A stretch of DNA of 7,448 bases, from the NCBI GenBank assembly GCA_036398215.1, contig DASWHK010000319.1, positions 1 through 7,448 of the forward strand, read 5' to 3'. Below the pieces are notes generated by a model. That model saw only the letters and a program-made list of their open reading frames with translations. It did no database searches and was not told the DNA's origin. The translations under genes and the position numbers were made by a program. Position 1 is the first letter of the stretch. Every line of letters begins with the position of its first letter. Below are positions 1 through 7,448 of this stretch, piece by piece. Origin of the DNA: DASWHK01 sp036398215 (GTDB lineage: Bacteria; Acidobacteriota; UBA890).

Positions 1-1
1 G

Positions 2-64
2 ACCCTTTCAGAGGCCTTCAAGGAAGCGGCGCTGGCGGTCGACGGCCGTGCCATCCATGTCTAG
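2..64 (+). CDS. C-terminal end of an unidentified protein (5' truncated)
   Basis: Reading from base 2, an open frame gives 20 residues (TLSEAFKEAALAVDGRAIHV) and then a TAG stop at 62-64. Most of its codons end in G or C, as in the complete genes of this window. The other two forward frames show no such bias. The peptide looks like an amphipathic helix followed by a short strand, a plausible C-terminus. The fragment is too short to name a family. The start lies outside the window, and the evidence is codon composition alone. Confidence 0.5.
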   Translation, partial: TLSEAFKEAALAVDGRAIHV

Positions 65-394
65 CAGCTAACTATCAACGATCGAGACGGCGGTATAGCA
101 GGCCGTGGTGGAAGTGTGATGGGTCTGGTTGCGGCGAGAAAGGACCAGAAATCACCGGGCGAAGGGGCTGGGGCAGGCGCGCCGCTCCCGTTGACGCCGT
201 TTCCTCCGCCGTGCTAGAAGCGCCTGATTGTGGCCCGCGCGGCGGTCGTTTGGATCGCCGGCGGCGCATTGAAGACCGTACGCGACGCGGCGAGGCCCCG
301 CCGAGCCGCGCCTGCGTTCACCCCTACGGCGCTCCCCATCCGTGGCCGGCAGCGAGACCCGTCTGTGCACGGTTGTCCATCCAGGAGGAAGTCG
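65..394 (+). other. Non-coding leader before the BNR protein gene
   Basis: This 330-base stretch holds no convincing gene. The first hundred bases are less GC-rich than the rest of the window and are the likely site of the promoter for the downstream gene. A TATAGC hexamer at 94-99 could be a -10 element, but no matching -35 is seen, so I do not call a promoter. Open frames crossing bases 211-394 encode Arg/Pro/Ala-rich sequence typical of random GC-rich DNA. No terminator, tRNA or clear inverted repeat was recognised. Confidence 0.5.
383..388 (+). promoter_or_regulatory. Shine-Dalgarno site AGGAGG fixing the start of the BNR protein
   Basis: A perfect AGGAGG lies six bases before the ATG at 395. 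It decides the start. A longer frame begins with GTG at 230, but its extra 55 residues are Arg/Pro-rich and would bury the signal peptide that begins exactly at the 395 ATG. Confidence 0.85.
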
Positions 395-3337
<2,943 letters not shown>

Positions 3338-3338
3338 G

Positions 3339-3362
3339 CGCCGATGTCGGCCGAGATCGGCG
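3339..3362 (+). terminator. Weak hairpin just after the BNR gene
   Basis: CGCCGAT at 3339-3345 pairs perfectly with ATCGGCG at 3356-3362 across a ten-base loop, starting two bases after the TAG stop. No T-run follows, so it is not a standard intrinsic terminator. It could protect the mRNA 3' end, aid Rho-linked termination, or be chance in GC-rich DNA. Confidence 0.3.
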
Positions 3363-3369
3363 TCTGGAC

Positions 3370-3398
3370 TTGCGGAATCGGGGTTTGATGGGTAAAAC
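3370..3398 (+). promoter_or_regulatory. Possible promoter of the histone-fold gene
   Basis: TTGCGG at 3370-3375 and TAAAAC at 3393-3398 are separated by 17 bases and match the primary sigma consensus at 3/6 and 4/6 positions. The stretch around 3368-3418 is the least GC-rich part of the gap between the BNR and histone-fold genes. An overlapping alternative -35 (TTGATG at 3385) has no well-spaced -10. This is a weak match chosen mainly by position. Confidence 0.25.
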
Positions 3399-3501
3399 CG
3401 CAGTGTAACGACTGTGCTTGCCCCGCGTACGGGGCGGATCGCCGCACGAGAACATGCCGCCGGGTGGGTGGCGAGGGAGTTCCGACGGGCGGCAACGGAG
3501 C

Positions 3502-3522
3502 CCGGCGACCAGGCGTCGCCGG
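3502..3522 (+). promoter_or_regulatory. Leader hairpin touching the histone gene ribosome binding site
   Basis: CCGGCGAC (3502-3509) pairs over all eight bases with GTCGCCGG (3515-3522), closing a five-base loop. The stem ends one base before the AAGGAGG Shine-Dalgarno sequence. In mRNA it would stack directly beside the ribosome binding site without hiding it. It could stabilise the 5' end, keep the site open, or bind a regulator. The stem is seen directly; any function is inferred. Confidence 0.5.
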
Positions 3523-3524
3523 CA

Positions 3525-3530
3525 AGGAGG
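3525..3530 (+). promoter_or_regulatory. Shine-Dalgarno site AGGAGG fixing the histone start
   Basis: AGGAGG (within AAGGAGG at 3524-3530) ends four bases before the ATG at 3535. It selects this start over a TTG at 3418 in the same frame, whose extra 39 residues are Arg/Gly/Pro-rich and not conserved-looking. The match to the 16S rRNA tail is close to perfect, which suggests high expression. Confidence 0.85.
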
Positions 3531-3534
3531 AACG

Positions 3535-3720
3535 ATGGCTGACATGCTGCTCGTGGGGAGCAAGACGAAGGAAGCTCTCAAGGCTCATGGCTGCAACGTA
3601 GGCGGCGACGCGCTTCCCGCCCTCAACATGGTGGTTCACTGGTACATCGAGCAGGCGGCCAAGCGGGCCGCGGCCAACGGCCGCAAGACCGTTCGCGCAC
3701 ACGACATCATGGTCGGCTGA
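3535..3720 (+). CDS. Bacterial single-domain histone-fold protein (Bd0055/HBb-like)
   Basis: A 61-residue basic protein predicted to bind DNA as a dimer. Its layout is a minimal histone fold: short helix 1 (about 8-18, SKTKEALKAHG), loop 1 (19-24), long central helix 2 (about 25-48), loop 2 (49-53) and a short helix 3 (about 54-60). The diagnostic part is NGRKTVRAHDI (48-58), which closely matches the archaeal histone motif AGRKTIKAEDI, including the loop-2 Arg50-Lys51-Thr52 and the Arg50/Asp57 pair seven residues apart that forms the fold's internal salt bridge. Helix 3 is truncated and there are no tails. The short single-fold form resembles the Bdellovibrio histone family, for which both DNA bending and filament coating have been reported. 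The gene stands alone with a strong ribosome binding site and a strong terminator. The family call rests on motif recognition; no search was run. Confidence 0.85.
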   Translation: MADMLLVGSKTKEALKAHGCNVGGDALPALNMVVHWYIEQAAKRAAANGRKTVRAHDIMVG

Positions 3721-3732
3721 TCCCTGCCGGTG

Positions 3733-3766
3733 CGACCTCGGCGGGGGCCACCCCGTTCCGAGGTCG
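3733..3766 (+). terminator. First hairpin after the histone gene, without T-run
   Basis: CGACCTCGG (3733-3741) pairs with CCGAGGTCG (3758-3766) over nine bases, and CGGGG (3742-3746) with CCCCG (3751-3755) continues the stem past a TT bulge to a four-base loop. It starts twelve bases after the stop codon. No T-tract follows, so it is more likely an mRNA 3' stabiliser or part of a two-step termination region than a terminator by itself. Confidence 0.5.
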
Positions 3767-3775
3767 GTACGGATT

Positions 3776-3824
3776 GGCGGGCGGGCCCGGCACCGATCGC
3801 CGGCCCCGCCCGCCGCTTTTTTTT
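3776..3824 (+). terminator. Strong intrinsic terminator of the histone gene
   Basis: GGCGGGCGGG (3776-3785) pairs with CCCGCCCGCC (3805-3814) over ten GC pairs. CCGG (3787-3790) pairs with CCGG (3800-3803) above a single C-C mismatch, leaving a nine-base loop. After two bases (GC), eight consecutive T (3817-3824) follow. This is a canonical Rho-independent terminator oriented for + strand transcription. It separates the histone unit from the downstream operon. Confidence 0.92.
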
Positions 3825-3842
3825 GGGGCGGCGGTCACCCAC

Positions 3843-3927
3843 GATCCGCGCCTGTGCCGGAGCGCCGAACCAGCCGTTCTTGGCCGCGGTCGAGATCCGG
3901 ACCTTTGCCGGAGCACCGCACCGGCCG
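3843..3927 (+). repeat. Imperfect 34-base direct repeat, two copies
   Basis: Bases 3843-3876 and 3894-3927 match at 28 of 34 positions. Both copies begin GATCCG and share the core TGCCGGAGC. The period is 51 bases with a 17-base unmatched spacer. The pair sits between the histone terminator and the promoter candidate of the VTC operon, where paired regulator sites would be expected. It could equally be a local duplication. Confidence 0.6.
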
Positions 3928-3974
3928 CGGAGCCGCCTCCTGTCGCGCTGCCAGCCCGTCATCACCTCTCGGCC

Positions 3975-3983
3975 TGTTAGAAT
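3975..3983 (+). promoter_or_regulatory. Extended -10 promoter candidate for the VTC operon
   Basis: TGTTAGAAT contains the extended -10 dinucleotide TG, one spacer base and the hexamer TAGAAT (five of six to TATAAT). No good -35 is present 16-18 bases upstream (sequence around CCCGTC), which is tolerated by extended -10 promoters. Transcription would begin near 3990, giving a leader of about 30 bases before the TTG start at 4020. Confidence 0.45.
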
Positions 3984-4019
3984 GCGCCCATTCTTGCGCG
4001 CCCTGCCCGGGGTAGGCCC

Positions 4020-4730
4020 TTGCGATCTTCCGCAGCGACACTCGAAACTCCGCTCCCCGTCGAGCACGAGCTCAAGTACGCGTTCCCGGCTCCTCGCGCG
4101 CCCATGATCCACCGCTGGCTGGCGCACCGCTGCATCCGCGACCCTCGTTTCCCGGAGGGCCGAATATCGACCATCTACTACGACGATCGGGCATTGAGCC
4201 TGTTGCACGCCAAGCTCAATAGCGATTTCGTGAAGCGTAAGGTGCGGCTGCGCTGGTACGCGGACGCCGCCACCGGCGTGCCCGCCGGCACGGCGTTCCT
4301 CGAGATCAAGGAGAAGGTCGGCGGGCGGCGGTCCAAGGCCCGCGTCCCCACGCCCTTGGCCGCCGCCGAGGTTGCCGGCCTCGGTCTCCAGGACCCGCGC
4401 CTGCGTGGCCTGCTCGAGCTTCTCCGCAACGAGGGGATCTGGGTGGCCGCCGGCCTCCAGCCCTGCCTCCTGGTGCGCTTCCAGCGGCGCCGCTTCATCG
4501 AGCCCACGACAGGGGCCCGCGTCTCCGTCGACATGCAGATCGAGGCGCCGCGGGCGAACCCGATGATGCTGCCGGTGACCGGCCCGGTGCGCCTGGCGCA
4601 CGCGGTCGTCGAGATCAAGGGACCGATGGATTCCCTGCCCCACTGGCTCGCCCCGCTGCGCGAGATGGGCTGCCGGCGGGAGTCGTTTTCCAAGTACGCG
4701 CGCTGTTACCTGAAGCTGGCAGCGCGATGA
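4020..4730 (+). CDS. VTC-domain polyphosphate polymerase-like protein
   Basis: Predicted cytosolic triphosphate-tunnel enzyme of 236 residues, related to the catalytic domain of yeast Vtc4, which makes polyphosphate from ATP. The expected tunnel motifs occur in order: E15-x-E17-x-K19-Y, STIYYDD (50-56), R76-L-R78-WY, FLE95-x-K97, K106-x-R108, R153, R167 followed by Asp171, E198-x-K200, and SFSK225Y. All the usual basic and acidic tunnel positions seem filled, so activity is plausible; whether the product is polyphosphate or another phosphate compound cannot be told. There are no SPX or membrane domains, so membrane attachment would come from the next gene product. The start is an inferred TTG at 4020: an in-frame stop lies at 3978-3980, and the next ATG (4104) would remove the conserved E-x-E-x-K. 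The ribosome binding site is weak (GGGGTAGG). The stop overlaps the next start by four bases (ATGA). Confidence 0.85.
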   Translation: MRSSAATLETPLPVEHELKYAFPAPRAPMIHRWLAHRCIRDPRFPEGRISTIYYDDRALSLLHAKLNSDFVKRKVRLRWYADAATGVPAGTAFLEIKEKVGGRRSKARVPTPLAAAEVAGLGLQDPRLRGLLELLRNEGIWVAAGLQPCLLVRFQRRRFIEPTTGARVSVDMQIEAPRANPMMLPVTGPVRLAHAVVEIKGPMDSLPHWLAPLREMGCRRESFSKYARCYLKLAAR

Positions 4731-5425
4731 TCGAACGGCTCATCGAGGCGCTCGCGCAGCTCACCCCGCCGGGGGCGGCCGACCTCGGCATCGGCCCGCT
4801 GATCACGGTGCTGCTGGTGTCGATGGCGAGCTCCTTCTTCATTGCCTACCTCTACCAGGTCTTCTACCGGGCCCGGGCCACCGGGAGCCAGGTCTATCGG
4901 GCCTTCCCGCTGATGGGGATCTCGATCACCGCGATCTTCATCAGCGTGCAGTTCTCCCTGCCGCTGTCGCTCGGCCTGCTCGGCGCCCTGTCGATCGTCC
5001 GCTTCCGCACCCCGATCAAGGAGCCCGAGGAGATCGGCTTCATCCTGCTGGTCATCGCCACGTCGCTGTCGGCGGCGACCTTCAACCTGACGTTCCTCGG
5101 CCTGGTGCTGGCGATCGCAGTGCTGGCGCTGCTGGTGCTGCGCTCGCGGGTGCCGCTGGTCTCGGTCCGCCTCGCCGACGGCATGCTGATGGTGTCGTTG
5201 CCGAGCTCGGAGGCGGCGCGCCTCGAGGAGCTGCTCGGCCTGCTGCGCGAGCGGCTGCCGCACGGCGCGCTCGACAGCGTCTCGGAGGGCGACGGCGGGG
5301 TCTCGATCTCCTACCGCTTCCGGCGCCTCGCCCAGGCGGATGTGCCGGCGCTGCACGGAAGCATCAAGGCGCTGATCGGCAGCGCCCAGCCGAGCGTGTT
5401 TTTCCATGAAGCCGGCGACCTCTGA
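4727..5425 (+). CDS. DUF4956 integral membrane protein
   Basis: A 232-residue membrane protein of the DUF4956 family, recognised by the hallmark GALSIVRFRTPIKEPEE (86-102), which sits at the end of a membrane segment. Hydrophobic segments lie at about 22-45, 61-80, 82-90 with 103-117, and 119-139, so three to five crossings are likely. After them comes a soluble domain of about 90 residues (142-232) with alternating strands and helices. The biochemical role of the family is unknown. It commonly occurs beside VTC and CotH genes, as here, and may anchor the VTC enzyme or move its product or substrate; this is inference. The start ATG overlaps the VTC stop (ATGA) and the end overlaps the CotH gene by 20 bases, both signs of coupled translation. 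Confidence 0.88.
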   Translation: MIERLIEALAQLTPPGAADLGIGPLITVLLVSMASSFFIAYLYQVFYRARATGSQVYRAFPLMGISITAIFISVQFSLPLSLGLLGALSIVRFRTPIKEPEEIGFILLVIATSLSAATFNLTFLGLVLAIAVLALLVLRSRVPLVSVRLADGMLMVSLPSSEAARLEELLGLLRERLPHGALDSVSEGDGGVSISYRFRRLAQADVPALHGSIKALIGSAQPSVFFHEAGDL

Positions 5426-7124
5426 GCCTGCCGCCGCTGCGACGAGCGGCGACGAAGCGGGGACGGGCCGCGGGGCGGGCCGCAGGGCGCCCAGCGGTCT
5501 GGTCATCGCCGCGGCGTTGCTCGCCTTCGTGGCCGGCGGCGCGTTCCTCGAGCGCCATACCTACTTCGACCGCGCCCGCGACACGCTGCGCGGCCGAGCC
5601 GGCCCCGCCGGCATGCCCGACGAGGGCAGCGTCGGCCGCGCCGTCGCCAGGGCGCTGGAGCGCTACGGGGCCAACGCCGGCTTCTGGCGCCGACCGGAGG
5701 CGCTGCCGAGCAGCCTGGTGTTGACCCCCGAGCAGGTCGCCGGCGAGCTCCCCGTCATCTCGATCGTCGCCGACGACGACCACCTGTACGACCCCGACGT
5801 CGGCCTGATGACCAACATGAGCGAGACCGGCCCCGACTGGGAGCGGCTGGCCTGGGCGTCGTTGTGGGAGCACGGCGAGCTGGTGGCCGGCAGCCGGGTC
5901 GGCCTGCGGATCCAAGGCGACTCCAGCCGTTATCTGGGGGACCCCAGCTTTCGTCTCCTCTTCCGGCCCATGTACGGGGCGTCCAGCGTTACCGGCGGCC
6001 GCTTTCTGGGAGCGGACGCCGACCCCGCCGCCGCCGTCGTCGTCCACGTGGTCCGCTATCGCGGACTGTACACCGACGTCTTCGTGTTCGAGATCGCCCG
6101 GCGACTCGGCCTGCCGACAGTAGATTTCCGCCCGGCCAGGACCTTTCTCAACGGCGAGGAGCGGGGCGTCTACGTGCTCACCGAGAGGGTGATGCCCGAC
6201 GGCTGGGGCCTGACGCACTTCGGCGACCCCGACTTCTACATGTACGTCTACAAGGGCGAGACCAAGCAGCCGAGCCGCGACGCCCACGCCGCTCTCACCG
6301 AGTGGGCGAGCGCCGCAGCCCCCTTGACGATGCAGCGGGCCGCCGAGCGGATCGACGTCGACAACCTGACCCGACACCTGTTCACCCTGATGTTCTGCTT
6401 CACCACCGATTGGGCCCAGGGCGCCGCCCTGCTCGATCGCAACGACCCCGAGGCCCGCTGGTTCTGGCTCCATTGGGACATGGATCAGAGCTTCGACGAG
6501 CGCGGCATCGCCGGGATCGAGCCCTGGGAGCAGCCGTTGATGGAGCTGATCACGCTCGAGGCCGAGCTCGACGAGCTGAAGATCCTCGGCATCGTCACCG
6601 ACGCGCGGCACACCGAGCGCCACACGGGCGACGTGCGGCGGCTGATCTTCCTGCGCTTGCTCGAAAGCCCCGAGTATCGCGACCACTTCGTCCGCGTCGC
6701 CACCGACATCCTCAACCACGAGCTCACCCCCGCCTATTTCAGCGACCTGCTGGCCCGCTACGAGCATCTCGCCGAGAGCGCCGGCGTTTACGGCGGTTTC
6801 GACCTTGGCGAGTATCTGCGACGGCGCCCCGATTTCGCGCGCGCCGAGATCTCCCGCTACTTCGGGCTGCCCGATCCGGTGACCGTCACCGTCGACGCCC
6901 CGCCGTCAACCACGCTGATGATCGACGGCTACCCCGAGGGCGACACCTACAGCGGCCGCTATTACCCGGGACAGAGCTTGACCATCGAGCCGGGCGCCGG
7001 CGGCCCGGCCGTCGCCGGCTGGCAGGTCGGCGACCGGCGTGTCGAAGGCGAGCGCCTGCAGGTCGTGGTCGAGCAGCCGCTGACCATCCACCTGCTCCCC
7101 GTGCCCCCCGGCGGCGATCGGTGA
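5406..7124 (+). CDS. Membrane-anchored CotH-family atypical kinase
   Basis: A 572-residue CotH-like protein. CotH of Bacillus spore coats is an atypical protein kinase, and the family also occurs widely in non-spore-formers. A short basic N-terminus precedes one membrane segment (about 31-48), so the bulk should lie outside the cytoplasm. The CotH core runs from about 114 to 485: LPVISI (115-120), GLRIQGDSSR (166-175) with SFRLLFRPMYG, RYRGLYTDVFVFEIARRLGL (217-236), GVYVLTERV (254-262), YKGETKQPS (282-290) and WFWLHWDMDQSFDE (352-365). By family analogy the Asp residues in WDMD (358, 360) would bind metal or ATP. A C-terminal beta-rich domain (about 490-566, including GRYYPGQSLTIEPG) resembles the tail modules often found after CotH. 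The start overlaps DUF4956 and has no clear Shine-Dalgarno site, so translation probably depends on coupling. The phosphorylated substrate is unknown. Confidence 0.87.
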   Translation: MKPATSEPAAAATSGDEAGTGRGAGRRAPSGLVIAAALLAFVAGGAFLERHTYFDRARDTLRGRAGPAGMPDEGSVGRAVARALERYGANAGFWRRPEALPSSLVLTPEQVAGELPVISIVADDDHLYDPDVGLMTNMSETGPDWERLAWASLWEHGELVAGSRVGLRIQGDSSRYLGDPSFRLLFRPMYGASSVTGGRFLGADADPAAAVVVHVVRYRGLYTDVFVFEIARRLGLPTVDFRPARTFLNGEERGVYVLTERVMPDGWGLTHFGDPDFYMYVYKGETKQPSRDAHAALTEWASAAAPLTMQRAAERIDVDNLTRHLFTLMFCFTTDWAQGAALLDRNDPEARWFWLHWDMDQSFDERGIAGIEPWEQPLMELITLEAELDELKILGIVTDARHTERHTGDVRRLIFLRLLESPEYRDHFVRVATDILNHELTPAYFSDLLARYEHLAESAGVYGGFDLGEYLRRRPDFARAEISRYFGLPDPVTVTVDAPPSTTLMIDGYPEGDTYSGRYYPGQSLTIEPGAGGPAVAGWQVGDRRVEGERLQVVVEQPLTIHLLPVPPGGDR

Positions 7125-7212
7125 GCGGCGCCGGGGCGGCTCGACTCCTTCCCATCGCCTTCCATCTGCACCGCACGCAGACCCATCACACCCCCGCTAC
7201 AGCCTGCCAGCG

Positions 7213-7448
7213 ATGAGCGACGATTCTGCCGACGAGGGTGCCGACATCGGGCCGGCGGAGCTCGCCGCCGCCATCGAGGCCGGCTGCCCTCCCCTCGTGC
7301 TCGACGTCCGCTCGCGGCGAGAGTACCGGCGCGGCCACGTGCCCGGGGCCGTGCACCTGCCGTTCTGGCGGATCGCCGCCCGTCATGACGAGCTCCCCGA
7401 GGCTCCCGAGGCCGGCATCGTCGTCTACTGCGGCCACGGGCCGCGGGC
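7213..7448 (+). CDS. Rhodanese-domain protein (3' end beyond the window)
   Basis: From the ATG at 7213 the frame stays open to the window edge, giving 78 complete codons. The protein shows the rhodanese signature: LVLDVRSRREYRRGHVPGAV (28-47) followed by HLPF, then the active-site loop VVYCGHGPR (70-78) with Cys73 as the sulfur-carrying residue in a C-x-x-G-x-R arrangement. It probably transfers sulfane sulfur or handles thiols in the cytoplasm, as no signal peptide is present. It lies 88 bases after the CotH stop with no terminator seen between them, so it may be read from the same transcript. The ribosome binding site is poor. Single-domain or fused architecture cannot be judged because the 3' part is missing. 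Confidence 0.85.
   Translation, partial: MSDDSADEGADIGPAELAAAIEAGCPPLVLDVRSRREYRRGHVPGAVHLPFWRIAARHDELPEAPEAGIVVYCGHGPR

Noticed and set aside
101..135. Sigma-54-like promoter ending in GGTTGC
   Set aside because: The upstream GG is not at the required distance from the GC, so the -24/-12 geometry fails.
230..394. GTG-initiated N-terminal extension of the BNR protein
   Set aside because: The added 55 residues would mask a good signal peptide, and a perfect AGGAGG stands before the ATG at 395.
3418..3534. TTG-initiated N-terminal extension of the histone-fold protein
   Set aside because: The extension is Arg/Gly/Pro-rich, contains the leader hairpin and the Shine-Dalgarno site, and lacks the codon bias of the gene proper.
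3843..3927. Possible CRISPR array
   Set aside because: Only two imperfect copies with a 17-base spacer, no further units and no cas genes.
3636..4643. Minus-strand frame of 335 residues spanning the histone end, the terminator and the VTC gene
   Set aside because: It crosses the + strand intrinsic terminator and two better supported genes, and its sequence is low-complexity Arg/Gly/Ala.
5364..6767. Open frame of 467 residues on the minus strand opposite the CotH gene
   Set aside because: Antisense shadow of biased codons; the + strand carries clear CotH motifs throughout.
7125..7212. Search for a terminator or promoter between the CotH and rhodanese genes
   Set aside because: No stem followed by a T-run and no recognisable -10/-35 pair were seen in the 88 bases.

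Overview
The window is a high-GC bacterial segment in which every supported gene lies on the + strand. Codons in the real genes end mostly in G or C, so several long antisense frames appear that are only shadows. The gene set (a secreted Asp-box propeller protein with a Gly/Arg-rich tail, a single-domain histone-fold protein, a VTC/DUF4956/CotH cluster) would suit Acidobacteriota, Gemmatimonadota, Myxococcota or a related environmental lineage. This assignment is inferred from gene content, and no marker gene is present to fix it.

Layout. (1) 2-64: last 20 codons of an unidentified gene. (2) 65-394: non-coding leader. (3) 395-3337: a 980-residue exported, sortilin/Vps10-like BNR protein with eleven Asp-box-like repeats. 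(4) 3338-3534: intergenic leader with two hairpins, the second touching the ribosome binding site of the next gene. (5) 3535-3720: a 61-residue histone-fold protein resembling archaeal histones and the Bdellovibrio Bd0055/HBb type. It is followed by two hairpins, the second a textbook intrinsic terminator ending in eight T. (6) 3825-4019: intergenic stretch with a 34-base imperfect direct repeat and an extended -10 promoter candidate. (7) 4020-7124: an overlapping three-gene operon encoding a VTC-domain polyphosphate polymerase-like protein, a DUF4956 membrane protein and a membrane-anchored CotH-type kinase. (8) 7213 to the end: start of a rhodanese-domain protein, cut by the window edge.

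How they work together. The VTC, DUF4956 and CotH genes overlap by 4 and 20 bases and are almost certainly translated together. A reasonable model is a membrane-associated polyphosphate or phosphotransfer module: a cytosolic VTC tunnel domain, a multi-spanning DUF4956 partner and an anchored atypical kinase. The substrate and physiological role cannot be read from the sequence. The histone gene is a separate short transcription unit with a strong Shine-Dalgarno sequence and a strong terminator, as expected for an abundant chromatin protein. It is the most notable item in the window. The BNR protein has no visible functional link to the others.
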